Below, piece after piece: positions 11,073 through 23,345 of a DNA stretch of 64,000 nucleotides. This DNA is from Cryptomeria japonica (taxonomy: Eukaryota > Streptophyta > Pinopsida > Cupressales > Cupressaceae), in NCBI RefSeq assembly GCF_030272615.1, contig NC_081412.1, forward strand, positions 339,628,870 through 339,692,869. Reading direction: 5' to 3'. The stretch's first letter is position 1. Each line of letters starts with the position of its first letter. Both the position numbers and the translations under genes were made by a program. The notes beneath the pieces were generated by a model, which saw nothing but the letters and a program-made list of their open reading frames with translations, had not been told where the DNA came from and made no database searches.

Positions 11073-11265
11073 GACTTCGCAAAAGCCTCCAAATATTTTG
11101 TGAATGGAAGTCATCCAAAAGCGTTTGCTGTTGCATTGGTTGATTTTTCAGAGAAGGTTAGTCGTAAAATTGTTTCCCTTTATATGTGCTCTTTGCTTTT
11201 GTACTATTTCTATGACAGCTCTCTTGTAGGAGGACAATCAAAGTAGAAATCAATCACCATCCTAG
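11073..11265 (+). CDS. candidate last two exons of an unrecognised host gene
   Basis: Exon 11073-11156 (84 bp, phase 0) is bounded by TTTATCTTCCAG and GTTAGT and reads DFAKASKYFVNGSHPKAFAV followed by ALVDFSEK. A short T-rich intron, 11157-11229 (73 bp, GT...TTGTAG), joins it in phase to EDNQSRNQSPS and a TAG at 11263. The nearer acceptor at 11219 also keeps the frame open. The clean splice signals and non-repeat composition make this the only host-gene candidate in the window. I do not recognise the protein. Upstream exons were not found with confidence, so it may be a gene fragment. Confidence 0.4.
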
Positions 11266-11756
11266 TAAGGCAGCACGAACATTCAGAATATGTAATGTAA
11301 TGCCATTGATACTTACATGAAAATGATCCACACTTAGTAGGAGTGGTTTGCTAGTAGGGGCAAACATTTTATTGACTATGGAGTTTGAAAGTTGTTGGGG
11401 TTGCATATCCATAACATGAAAAAAAATTATTATGTTTAATTGCTAGTGTGCTAAAAAACTTTAATTAGTTACATCTGCTACTAGTTTATTTTTGTTGAGT
11501 AGACTAAATATTGACTGGTTGAATATTCTTGAGAGTATGAATGGAGAACATCAGCCATTAACTATTGTTTGTTGTCCATTATTAGCAACTATAGTAAAAT
11601 CGTTTAGGGATTTGCAAATAGTAGTGTCAAAATTGCTGCCCCCAATGGACCATTCATAGTGCTACCCTTTTTATTGTTGTAAAGTTTTTTAATTCAATAT
11701 TATAAAATAAAATTACATATAATAGAAAATGTGTTATATTTAATTTTTTATTCTTT
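11266..11756. other. no recognisable feature
   Basis: Would-be 3' flank of the candidate gene. AT-rich, with no frame, repeat unit or retroelement motif that I can support. Confidence 0.4.
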
Positions 11757-11890
11757 TTCTCGGTAAAAGGCCTAAGCCATATTTTATTAATAAATAGTAT
11801 TACAATCTCCGCTCAGTACGGGCGTCGGTAGGAAAGAGCGAAGAGGAGAAAACCTCCGACCTTGCCCGAGACCATAGGTCCAGTCAATGG
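11757..11890 (-). repeat. LINE-like 3' end
   Basis: The reverse strand ends TTTATTAATAAAATATGGC, then GGCCTTTTACCGAG and an A-rich tract, a layout typical of plant LINE 3' tails. No coding region is attached; the RNase H fragments at 14532-15960 have the same orientation but are 2.6 kb away. Confidence 0.5.
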
Positions 11891-12640
11891 TTAATAACAT
11901 TTAATGATTTACATATAATCTTTTACAAATTCTTCATTCTGGCTGATCAAAAAGCCCTTCATAGGTAGCATCTATAATTTCCATGAGGTAATATGCTTCT
12001 GCCAAACTTCATATATCACTGTTGCCATATTTGCCATCTTCTGATTATCCTGCAAAACAAATTCTCAAAACAATCCTTCTGCAAAACCACTTTATTAAGT
12101 GTTAGTGCCAAAGAGAAGAAGAAGAGCTAATATTATCTCTGCATACTTATCCCTATTGTTATTATAGCCTAGGTTTCTTTCATATCAAGTTAGCATCAGA
12201 AATTGTTGGCTATACTATGAAAGATTACCCAGTCTACAATAATATTAGGGGTATAAACACTGGTCAACAAAGGACTTATAATAACACAACCTATCTAGCC
12301 TGTAATTCATGCTCTTACTATGATATTCGAGACTTGTATATGTTTAAATATAAATGCTGAAGTAAACCAATATGCCAGAGTTATTAGAGTACTCCCTGTT
12401 ACTGTATTTAAGTATATGCTTGATTCAAGAAACATCCGCATTCTAAACATCACTTATTTAGTATAACTATATGTTTTGAAAATGTCATAATGTGAGTATC
12501 TTACCCTTCGCTATCTATATGCTATATCAAAGTATTTTGTGAACAGTTCAATATGTGCCTTGTACTAACTATAGATCCTACATTCCTGTGTATAAGATTA
12601 GTTATATTAGTAATTGCAAACAAAACTATGTAATGAAAAC
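11891..12640. other. no recognisable feature
   Basis: AT-rich stretch with scattered stops on both strands and no motif I can assign. Confidence 0.4.
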
Positions 12641-13278
12641 TTATTCTTTCTCCTTGTCATCTACGGCTTCCATACCAGAGGCCTGTGTTTCTACAGCCTC
12701 CATATCATTGGAGTTATCAGCTTGGAATGAGGTACACCTCTCTTCTACCATATAACTCACCCACATTTCCCCTTTTGGTTCTTTTACCACTCCAAGCCAT
12801 TTTTTGAGGAATGCAATGTTCCTTGCTATCTCTGTTTGTCTTTGACGACAAAGTTTCTGATCCTTGCTGCTGAGAATAGGCCTCGTGAACTCAATATTGA
12901 GCACCTCTTCCTTATGTATGGCTTCCGCAACTTTAGTGTAATCCTCCGGGTAAGGTATATGAAGCTTATCATCCACACATTTTATAGCCATTTCCAGGTT
13001 AACCAAGTACTCTTCTTTGAATATCAGCCTGCATAGTGTGACTGTGACTGCTTTTTCTTCTCCCATTGTGAGTAGTATTGCTGCAAACCCTGCTGGGATG
13101 CTGCTATTAACTCGTTTTCAGTGTTCCGAGAGTATAATCTCGTCACCCATAATCCTTTTGGTCGCATGTATGACCAGATCATCTTCTGATCTCAAAATAA
13201 CTGACCATCGTTTGTTAGAGATCTTTCCAAGGAAGGACATTTCACGCTTCTCAAGGCAAAGACAAATACTGGAATCCA
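12641..13278 (-). pseudogene. unrecognised reading frame, about 212 codons with one stop
   Basis: The reverse strand opens with ATG at 13278 and stays in one frame to a stop at 12641, apart from a TGA near 13117. It reads MDSSICLCLEKREMSFLGK, later LCRLIFKEEYLVNLEMAIKC and LKKWLGVVKEPKGEMWVSYM, and ends acidic (ETQASGMEAVDDKEKE). The single stop, its length and the non-repetitive content argue for former coding. No domain was recognised. It could be a retroelement accessory protein or a captured host fragment. Confidence 0.5.
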
Positions 13279-13589
13279 TTTTTAAACAGAGATAAATGTT
13301 GAGTGCCTCTGCTTAGATATACTGGTTATGTCAACCGGTATTATCGGTAATACAAGTTGTGACCCCAGTTGTGCTAGGCTAATCTCATGATGGTTTCCTA
13401 TCTGCCTCTCAGTATATCTTATGATTGTTTTCTGATAACTCTGATATATTTCCATCCCCAAAATGCCCTGCTGTAATGACTGCGGGAGTGATGATTACTT
13501 TTTCGTGATTGTCGGTTCACCTTACTCCCTAGCCTTATCAATATATGATTGCTCAAGCAGTATCTTCATGATGATTTCTAGCATATTGT
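13279..13589. other. no recognisable feature
   Basis: Short spacer between the unknown frame and the microsatellite; nothing assignable. Confidence 0.4.
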
Positions 13590-14155
13590 GTTTAATCATA
13601 TTTATATATATATATCGTCTTCTGTGTGAATATATATATATCTATATCTCTGTGTAAGCATATATATGCTCTATTATATTTCTGTCCATGTACGTGTGTG
13701 CATATATACCTATATGCATATACATAGTTATATACATATATGCCTATATGCAAATATATCTATATACATATTTATATATCTCTGTATATATGCATGTATA
13801 TGTTTATATATATATAGATTTGATAAATTTATGTATACACCTATATGCATATATAGATTTGAGTATATAATCCTGTTATATGTATACAGATGAGCATATG
13901 TATTTCTGTCATATCTGTGAAAGTTGCAACCCTATTCTGTCCTGTCATATCGACTGTGGGATTGTTGATTGCTATTTCTTTTATTCTCTGTTTGTCTTAT
14001 ATCCTAGTATCTCCAGCTTGCTAAGGGTTCAAACCGTGTCTAAATGATAATGTCTTGACGCATGATGATGCCTATATATATATATATATATATATATATT
14101 TACATATTTTGGCCTCTGAATATATATATATGTAAGTTTTAAATGTGTATATATC

Positions 14156-14188
<33 letters not shown>

Positions 14189-14515
14189 TTGTATATATGC
14201 ATATATTTGTATGTATATAACCCTATATGCATACCAACATACTTTGTGTATATTCGTATGCATCTATAACAGTCTATTCAGAATCAAAGTAGTGAGCTCT
14301 ACTCTAAGAATACTATTGATTGGTATATATATGATTATATACACATATATCTGCATATGTGTCCGTATATATCTATACGCGCATCTCTATATGTAATTGC
14401 TACCATATATATGCACGTGTACACATAATTATATAAATACAAATATATACGTACATATATACCTCTATCTGTGCATATACATATGTATACCTTCCAATAT
14501 GTGTGTGAATGTGCT
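13590..14515. repeat. compound TA/TATG microsatellite
   Basis: Nearly 0.9 kb of TATA-type dinucleotide runs mixed with TATATGCATATA and TATATACATATA variants. Pure (TA)n tracts lie at about 14072-14100 and 14168-14190. Apparent Tyr/Ile-rich open frames on both strands are artefacts of this composition. Confidence 0.9.
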
Positions 14516-14531
14516 GTTTTTGGGATTATGT

Positions 14532-14723
14532 CTAAATCCCTGTTTGCCTATGAGTATCCTTGTCTGATTGCTTGTATGTTACTGATGTGGTTCTATTTGT
14601 TCCATCAGCCCCTAAATTAGCTAGATTATCTGCCAATGTGTTAGCTTCCCTATATATGTGATTGAGCGTGTAATCTGAACCATTACAAATCAAGAATGGC
14701 AGCAGCCCAACAAAAGTTAACAA
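14532..14723 (-). pseudogene. LINE RNase H C-terminus
   Basis: The reverse frame reads HIYREANTLADNLANLGAD, the conserved end of the RNase H domain found at the C-terminus of plant LINE ORF2. It stops at 14532. It is separate from the RNase H copy just to its right, so two LINE ends are juxtaposed. Confidence 0.8.
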
Positions 14724-14739
14724 AAAACTTGAAAAACAA

Positions 14740-15960
14740 CTTGCCTAAAGGAAAATTTGTCAAAGACAACAACTAACTAGTCTTGTCCTCCATAAGAAAC
14801 TTCTGTAAAATTTGAGAGTACTATGGGGCCAAATGTCCCTAATCACAAGCATTCCATTCATCCATTTGCTTCAAAGCCCTTTTAGCCAAATAGTCTGCAA
14901 CTCTATTCTATTCTCAAGGAATGTGACAAAAGGAGATCGAATCCAATGAATCACTCAAACTAAGAATTTGTTTGACCGACAACGCCAAATGCCAATTAAC
15001 CATGTCTAACCTCCGCTCATTCAACTTATAATCAGCACTTGAGAGTCTGATTCATAGATAATCCTATGCCAACTTTTTTCCGGTGTATAGAGAACAACAA
15101 GAGGCTCCATTAATTTATTAGTTTGCTTCCCTTTGTACAAAGAAAATAAGAATATGGAAGCCCCAAAACTATCTCTACCAATACCTCCAATCCCCACATT
15201 GGCAAGTTTTCCATTGGAAGAACCATCAATATTAATTTTCAAAACTCCACGAGGGCTAGACCATTGATCCTCATGCTGAATCTTCCTTTTGGCATGTTGC
15301 CTCATTCGTGGCAAGGAATATCCAGTACTATAACCACATAAGTTCAAATTCTGAATAACAACCAAATCTTTAGGGTCCATAGTAGTAGAAAGATCACAAT
15401 TTGTCAACAAGTTCTCCTAGAGCATGCTAGTTATCATTCACCACACTTGATGACAATCGATTTCTTATCTTGGAAAATCCTATGATTTCTTTCCTACCAA
15501 AGTTGCTAGAAATTGAAAGTAGGGCCAATGTCCCAAGCTATATGAAGAAAGTTATTCTTAGATGAGGGTCTTTCTAGGCTACCCTCGAACTTAACCAAAG
15601 AAGTGGCATGGACACGAGCTTGTTTCCAAGCCCCCCAAAAAAAGGGCCATATCTCCCTAGCAAAAGAACATTGGAAGAAAATATGTGAGGAGCATTCCTC
15701 ACTACTATTGCAAAGAACACAAGTAAAAGGCCTTGAAAGCCTCTCTTTTGTAAATTCTTCTAGGCAAGAAACCTATTTTGTGCAACCAACCACAAAAAAA
15801 ATTACACATGGGTCAAGAAAACTTATTCTAAACCTTCTTCCACCAAGCAAACACCAATTCTCCCAGAAATCTGCCCATCTAACTCCAAGTAGATCGAAAC
15901 AATAGAAAACTCGCCCTTCAGATTGTTGGTATAGATAGAGTCATTACATAACTAGCTAAT
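14740..15960 (-). pseudogene. LINE ORF2 C-terminus: zf-RVT plus RNase H (broken)
   Basis: From right to left on the reverse strand, a zf-RVT zinc-binding segment (CVLCNSSEECSSHIFF, then QCSFAREIWPFFWGAWKQAR) lies at about 15605-15735. RNase H follows with GVLKINIDGSSNGKLANVG and IIYESDSQVLI at about 15030-15260. Then comes RVADYLAKRALKQMDEW at about 14850-14920. Several stops and a frameshift interrupt it. The protein would be the 3' part of the LINE reverse transcriptase; the RT core itself is not present. Confidence 0.85.
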
Positions 15961-16204
15961 TGTTAACCACTTCATAGGATGATCTATTCACATTGAGACA
16001 TGTGTACTCACATAGTCAGACGCCTATTGCATATGCCTATGACACTTTCCTATACACTTGTCAAGTTTACTCATAGGTGTCACACACGTGGAGGGGTGGT
16101 TAGTGATCATTCCCATCCTTCTCATTTCATTTGCTTTTCTATTAAAGCATGCCTTCTATGTACTGTGACGAACCCTTGCTGGTTCAACTCTTCAACCTGC
16201 TGTA
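15961..16204. other. no recognisable feature
   Basis: Spacer between the LINE fragment and the chromovirus LTR; no assignable signal. Confidence 0.4.
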
Positions 16205-17335
16205 ATTTGTAGAGCTTCTTTGTAATTTTGATTATTAAGATGGTCTTTCAGAAATAGACAAAAGTTGTAGAAGGGGGTTTCTTTAAAATGCAACACATAT
16301 TGAAATAATACATGAAATTAATCAATTGAAACAATAAACTGGAGAATTTAGAAGCATACCCGTAGGTCCTTAGCCAATTTATTGAATTAAACAAATTCAA
16401 TCAGCAACTTACAATGTTCTGATTTTTTATTTTGAAACAATTCAGATCTGCTCTTATTTAATACTAAGACATCCAAATAGTGGAAGATGGTGCCAATAAA
16501 TGAGCAAGCTGTGTGTTTGGGAAAAGAAGCCTCCAAACCACAGAAGAATTAACAACAAAACAGTAAATCGGAAACCTAATACAAATCTGCCTTGTAAGAA
16601 GCCAAATCTGCCCCAATTTAATTCAATTTGACTTCTGAATGAAGCCAACCAAGCTGCAACAATTGGATTGATCTTTCACAATCTCAAAGCTATTGAATTC
16701 TGAAGAATGCACGCTCTCCAAAACAGGTCCAAACCCTAGCCGCCATAGCCAAGTGCTCAGAATAAATGTCAAATGGTCAATATCAATGAATGAGGTTTAA
16801 TTTCCATCTTGGCTGCCTAAATAGCCAAAAAGTATGATTTTTGGCAATTAGGGTTTTTAAAAATCATAACTTGCTTTTAGGGTTCCCAAATTAACCCTAA
16901 AAGCAACGCCTAGCTTAGGAGATATTAATTTTTCACAAAAATAAATTTAAGTGATGCATTTTATGATTTTATATTAATATTTCATTAAAATATTAATTGC
17001 CTGTAGGAACCACTTAAAAATTCATATCTCCCTCATTATTGCTCGGAAATTGAATCTGTCAGAAGCTGGGGCCATAGTTCGCCACACCAATGAAAATAGG
17101 ACCATGTCTATTTTTAGTAGTTTATCCCTAAAAATTAGGAAATCCTCATATAATGTCAGAAACTGATGAAATGAAGACCAGAATTGAACACAACACTGAA
17201 CTAGAACAAATAGACACACCACTCCTCACGGTTCTGCATTACTGATCCCCTTATCCATACCTTGTTAGCCTACAAGGGTCCAAAAATAGGCTAACTCCTC
17301 AAACCAATGTCCCTGACTAGAATCGGGACATTACA
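16205..17335 (-). repeat. 3' LTR of chromovirus 2
   Basis: The reverse strand passes from the pol stop through a purine tract, GGGAGGGCGGAC, into TGTAATGTCCCG. This is the typical polypurine tract and LTR start of plant chromoviruses, placing the LTR edge at 17335. A weak TATA-like GGCTATTTAGGC lies near 16825. The far end of the LTR is approximate. Confidence 0.7.
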
Positions 17336-19745
17336 GTCCGCCCTCCCAAAATTTGCTTGTCCTCAAGCAAACTCAATGCTGGATGTTGTAAAATGCTATC
17401 ACACTCCCAAGTGGCATCCTGTATCGCCAAATCCTTCCATTTAATTAAAAAGTCCCCGATGACACTTCTCCGCAAATGACGCTCTCTGAACTCCAGAATG
17501 GCCTCAGGTACTAGCACTAACTTCCCCTCATCATCCAGGTGTGGTAAAACTGCAGAAGGAACTATTTGTTGTCCCAATGCCTGCTCAAGGTGTGACAGAT
17601 GGAACACATTATGAACTTTACTATCAGCTGGTAAATCTAACTCATAAGCCACTTGGCCAACTCCCTTGGAAATCCTGAAAGGACCATAGTAATGTGGCTT
17701 GAGTTTCTTTGAGCCCTTCTTCCTAAGAGAGGACTGTCTATAGGGCTGTAGCATCAAATACATCATATCCCCAATCTCAAAAGATCGCTCAACCCTCCTT
17801 TGATTAGCATATTGCTTTTGCTGATTCTGAGCCTTCTGAATATTTCACGAAGTGCTCTCATAATATCTTGGTTCTGCTATAACAGATTCCCAACACTCGG
17901 TACACTGCAATCGCTGATCAATAAATCTAGAAAACTAGGAGCATCATATCCATACAAAGCTCTGAAAGGTGTCATCTGAATAGTCATGTGGTGAGTGGAA
18001 TTATAACAATACTCACACAATGTAACCACTTCACCCAAGCCTTCTGCTGCCCTGAGATGTAGTTCCGCAGGTATCCTTCCACCCATTTTGTTGACAATCT
18101 TTGTTTGTCCATCACTCTGGGGATGGTAACTGGTATTTGGAGTGAGCTCTATCTCGCAAAGTCTGAATAACTCCTGCCAGAAGTGACCCATGAACCTGCT
18201 GTCGCTATCACTGACAATACTTAGAGGTAAACCATGCAATCTAAATACCTCATGAAAGAAGAGATCAACCACCTGACCAACATAATAAGTAGTTGTGATC
18301 GGGAAAAAATGTGCATACTTAGTCAACTGATCAACCACCACATAATTGCTTTCTCTCCCTTGGGCTTTTGGCAAGTGCGTAATAAAGTCCATAGACACGG
18401 ATTCCGACTTCCTGTCAGGAATAGGAAGTGGCTGAAGTAACACTGCAGAAAAGTTGTGCTCCTACTTGTTCTGCTGGCAAACATAACACTCTCTGACGTA
18501 CTGAAGAACATCAGACTTGAGACCCTTCCAAGCAAATCTCTACTGTACTTGCCTATAGGTCTTAAAGTAATCGGGGTGTCCAGCCATAGGGGAATCATGG
18601 AAAGTCCTCAATACTATGCAACTTCACCTCAGAACCTGGGACTAAAAATATCCTCTCTTTGTAAATGATGAGGTCATTTACAATAGAGTACCTGTTGTCT
18701 TGTACTGTCCCATCAATAATACTAGAGGCCCATAGATTCTTAGCATACTCTGCTATAATCAAGTGTTTCCAATCTTTGGAAACAGCTGCCATGGAGCTCA
18801 AATGGGGGCGGCGAGATAAAGCATCAACAACAATGTTCTGAGTCCCTTTGACATAGGAGATGTCAAAATCATAAGATTTTAACTTGTTGACCCACTTCTG
18901 TTGATGCTCATTTAGATCCCACTGTCCAAGGAAATGCTTCAAACTATTATGATCAGTTTTGACACAAAACTTGCTGCCAACTAAATATTGCCTAAACTTG
19001 GCCATTGCATGCATGATGGCCAACATTTCCTTATCATAAATACTATAGCTTTTCTCCGGACCCTGAAGCTTCCTGCTCTCATAAGCTATAGGATGATGAT
19101 CCTGCATAATTACTGCACCAATACCCTCTCCACATGCGTCACAATGAAGCTCAATTGGTTTGGTGAAATCGAGTAAAGCCTGAACCGGACATGTAGTCAT
19201 TAATTGCTTGAACTTCTCAAAACACTCCTTTGCGAGAGGTGTCCAAACAAATGCACCCTTCTTGGTCAAATTAGTGAGTGGTGCAACATGCCGTGAAAAA
19301 CCACTAACAAACCGACGGTAGAAGGCACATAAACCAACAAATCCCCTGAGCTGAGTTAGGGTCTCAGGCGTAGGCCAATCAACAATAGCACGAACCTTAT
19401 TAGGATCCATGTGAACTCCGTCTTTGCTGATTATGTGACACAAATACAAAGGTTCTGCCATTCCCAATGCACACTTGGACTCTTTGGCGTAAAAGGACTC
19501 CTTGTCAAGTATGCCTAAAATAGTATCCAAGTGAACCAGGTTCTCCTCCCAAGTTCTACTGTAAACCAAAATATCATCAAAGAAAACCAGAACAAATCTC
19601 CTCAACTGAGATTGGAAGATCCTGTTCATAGTGAACTGAAAGGTGGCTGGTGTGTTGGTCAACCCAAAAGGCATAACCAAAAACTCATAGTGTCAAATCA
19701 TGTTCAATCTAAACTTTGTGAGCTGATAGCCTAACTATCATGATC
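17317..19745 (-). pseudogene. chromovirus 2 pol: RT, RNase H, integrase, chromodomain (broken)
   Basis: The reverse strand starts inside RT (HYEFLVMPFGLTNTPATFQ, VLVFFDDILVYSRTWEEN with catalytic DD). RNase H follows (ELHCDACGEGIGAVIMQ, DKEMLAIMHAMAKFRQYL, KTDHNSLKHFL) and ends DALSRRPH. Integrase has MDFITHLPK, IVSDSDSRF and SDGQTKIVNK, in which the catalytic Glu of the DGQTE block is Lys. Chromodomain FLIKWKDLAIQDATWE closes the frame. Frameshifts near 18595, 18000 and 17800 plus stops inactivate it. Gag, protease and the RT N-terminus are lost where LINE sequence begins at about 19745. Confidence 0.93.
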
Positions 19746-20345
19746 CCAAAGATAAACACCAAAAATATTTCAAATCTCTATGCAATCACATTCTCTCAAC
19801 ATCTTCTATTATTCCAAGTAAACATGCCATTGTTAGGCTTTATATCCACGAAATTCAATTGGGCAAAATTATCTCCTAGAAGCTTTGAAGAAGGCTCGAG
19901 CTTAACAACACCTTGTCTTTTCTCTTCCACACTAGAGACAATATTAAAGTCTCTAACGAGGATCCAAGGAAGATAAGGGGCAAGAGATCGAACATTCTTG
20001 ACATGAGACCAAAGCAAAAGATTTTCAAAAAATATCTCTCGGAGTATAAACATCAGTGAAAAGAATAGTTTCACCTAATTTCAAACTTGAGGAATCCATA
20101 GAGATAGAGGCTCTAGTAGAGATCCAATAAAGAGGAACAACTTTTCACGGATTTCGAAGACAAGCCACACCACTTGAACTACCTTTAGCCGCAATACAAT
20201 GGTGTTGGCCATGAGCCCAAATTCTAGAAGCTTTGTTTAACATATCATCCATTGACAATTTAGTTTTCTGAATGAGTAAAATATCAAGAGAATGAGAACC
20301 AATCAACTCTCAAATAGCCTTTTGTCTAGGGATGCTATTCATACT
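19746..20345 (-). pseudogene. LINE endonuclease domain, main part
   Basis: The reverse strand carries an apurinic-type endonuclease: SIPRQKAI and SLDILLIQKTKLSMDD near 20210-20335, then PWILVRDFNIVSSVEEKRQG and KPNNGMFTWNNRR at about 19800-19960. The strongly conserved first block (LSWNVKGI) is on the far side of the 20346-24271 insertion, at 24277-24310. One LINE has therefore been split by that insertion. It is truncated at 19745 against the chromovirus. Confidence 0.88.
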
Positions 20346-20799
20346 TGTGACGTTTTAACACATCGACCGATTGCAAATGGAAACCCCCCACTTTTTTCAC
20401 TTTTTAGGATAGATGTTTTGCTTAGTTTGTGTTAGTTTGGCAGTTGTTTTGCCTAGTTTTAGCCTTTGCTTATGAGAGGATGTTGGTCAGAATATTGACA
20501 TGATGTTAAAATGGTCCTAAGTGTCGGGTCGCCTCAGTGTGTTGATTTATCCTTCTAAATGTCGAGTTTCAATTTTGTCTTGAAATTTGAGCGTAAATAT
20601 GTCTAAATGTGTTCAAGTCGGTGATATTTTTGTGCCCAAGCGTCAAGAGGTCATTTAGGAGTTGTTTTTCCATTCCTAGGAGGTTAGCTAAGTTAACTTT
20701 GCACTGCCCCGATGGAATCCCTATTTTCTTGCTCATATTAAATTAAATTTGACCAAGTCCCTATGCATAATGATGAAATTTTGCATGTCTAGGTGTTTT

Positions 20800-21340
20800 T
20801 GAGTGTGGAAATCATCAAATTCCCGATGGAAATCCATTATATTAAAGTCTAAGGGTCAAAAATCCTGATAAGGGACATTTTTCTCCAAGTTTTGAGGATA
20901 TTTCCGATGGACCTTGATTTTCCCCCACTCAAAATCTCGATGGATAGCGTTTTTCCCCCAACTGTTTGGACTTTTATCTTGATGGACCACATTTTTCCAC
21001 CAGATTGCCTAAATTTTGTTTAAGTGTTGGAAATTATCTCGATGACCCACAATTTTCCCTAGGAATGAAGTATGAACTTTTACGCGGATGAAATTGCCTA
21101 TCCAAATGAAGGTTGATTTTCCCCCAAGTCAGTTGATGAGCATGTTTGATGAATTTTAGTTTGGATAAGTATCTTGATGAGTGGCAAATTTCCCCCAAAA
21201 GTGTGTTGTGATGATTTTTGATTTGGATAATCATCCAGATGGAGATTGATATTCCCCAAGCGAAATGAAGAGATTTTGATATGGATTTTTATGCAGATGG
21301 GGGTCGATTTTCCCCAATGGCAATTGTGATGAGTTATTGA
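20800..21340 (+). repeat. degenerate GATGGACC...TTTTCCCCC array
   Basis: A loose unit of roughly 60-70 bp recurs about eight times. It consists of GATGGACC or a variant, a gap, then TTTTCCCCC(A). Members include positions near 20890, 20940, 20985 and 21300. The same array occurs in B2 at about 42050-42560. It belongs to the 5' half of B-family units. Confidence 0.7.
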
Positions 21341-23337
21341 GAATTTTGATGTGGATTTTTTACCTAGACATGGGGCGATTCTCCTTAATTTGCCAAAATT
21401 TGATGAAAGTGAATTGAGTTTAATGCAAATGTGGTTGGAATTTAATGTTTTTTGCCTTGTAAACAATTATTTAAGGATCAATAACAATTATTTAATGATT
21501 TGCAATGATCATTTAATGATTAAATATTTTCTCAAGGCAAATCTATTTTCTTAGGCAACTATAAAAAGCAAGTCTTTATCCCACATTGCTCGTGTGGTGA
21601 AATATCAAGGTGAAAATAGGAATAAGTATTCCCAACTAGCATTAAAATAATATTATAAGTGTGCTGATGTGACAGTTTGAAGTGTGATTGAAGGCAGATT
21701 GAAGTTTCCAGTTGGGCGATTTTTGGCTAAGTGTTCGTTGGACACCATTTTGGAGGGCTAAGTTGCAGATTTGAAGAGTTTGTTTGTCCAATCAGACCTG
21801 GCAACTGTCATTGGAGACCATTGCAACAAGCTTAGTGGCTGATTAAGCCACCTTTAGTGATGTTTGGATATGGCGCCATGATTGAGGTGATGCAATTTTT
21901 GTTTTGTTGCAGATTACCTTTTGTTTTGGGTGGTTTTTGTGATTGTCTTGAGCTCCATTGTTGCTGGGAGGCTGCCATTTTATTCAGATTTGAGCTTTTC
22001 ACTGTTGATTGAATTTATGTTGACACCATGATTGGCTGAAGTGTGCATTTCCAGATTTAATTTTTCACTTCCAGCCATCACATACTTAGGTGATTTTGTT
22101 GGAAGGCCATTTTGGAGTGTGGTTTGGAGACATTTTTCTGAGTACACCATTGCTGTTGTAGGTCTAATGCTTCATTTGTAGGTTGTCTTCAGACTGATTT
22201 TCATTTCCAGCTACCTCTATGCTTGGGCATTTGACTTGTGCACCAAATTTAGTGAGTTTAAGGGGCATTTTGTGTGGACACCATTGCTGGTGTAAGTCTG
22301 AAACTCCATTTTCTAAGTTGTCCTTAGACTAAAACTTCATTTGGCACCACTTGAAGGTGTCCAGGTGTGGCCATTTTTGAGCTTTGCATGACAAAACATT
22401 TCAAGTGCAAGCGTGTGACATGGCTGTGACCACTTCTAGCCACTGGTTTCCATCATTTTCAGAGTGTCTTCAGACTTTTGGAGGCCATTTTCAGACTTTC
22501 AGAGGGTGTATTCAGACTTTAACATCAGAAAATCAGACTTAAATACACCATTTCTAATTATTTTCAGACATTGAAGGGCGTATTTAGACTGAGTCCTCAG
22601 AAAATCAGATTTTATTACAACTTTGATATAAAATATCTGTCGCTTTCTGAGTGCATTGATACTTCCAAGTGACATTTTCAGTCTTGGTTATATTTTTTTG
22701 AGTTTCAAATCAATCATTTTCTGACTATACCACGGTCTTCAGACTTGGTACTCAGAAAATCAAATCTGAGAAAACTTTTCATAACCTAAATTAACCATTT
22801 TCAGGGGTGTCCTTAAACTTTATACTCAGAAATCAGACATGAGATTGCATACAAAATGCCACGTTTTGAGTTTACACGAGTGTTTGCAGACTTATTTATT
22901 GCAATCATACTTATCTTAAGTCTGAAAATCAGATTTTTTGAGAACAAATTTACTAGAGTTTGATCAAATCCTTTGTATTTTCTAGAATTATGTTACATAG
23001 TTCCAATTTTTTGATTGAAATCAGAACCAAAGTTAATGAGGAATTCCAAAAATTGTGAAGAAGAATAACGTTCAAGGCAAATTGATTAAGTCTACAAGGC
23101 AAGCTAAGGTGGCATTTCAGTAACCATTTGTTCAATCAAAGGGTACCAAGTCAACATTCATTCAAGGAGGGAGCAAGTGGCATGTGGAACTACATCAAAT
23201 ATTATTTATCTTACCTACCCTCATCTCTCATTGGGCAATGTAATGGTGGTTGTAACAAACCCTAATTAGGGTTTCTATTTTTCTATCTTGGCCATTGATT
23301 GTGAATCAATCTAAGCGATTCATTGTAATGAGACCTC

Positions 23338-23345
23338 TATATAAG
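23338..23345 (+). promoter_or_regulatory. TATA box of the B-family unit
   Basis: TATATAAG is preceded by TTGGCCATTGAT and ATTGTAATGAG, a block shared with the other family members (9645, 30561, 61611). It sits about 930 bp before the unit end, the position expected of an LTR promoter. Confidence 0.65.

Noticed and set aside
13666-14396. Open frames rich in Tyr and Ile on both strands
   Set aside because: They are translations of the TATA/TATG microsatellite; there is no codon structure or start context.
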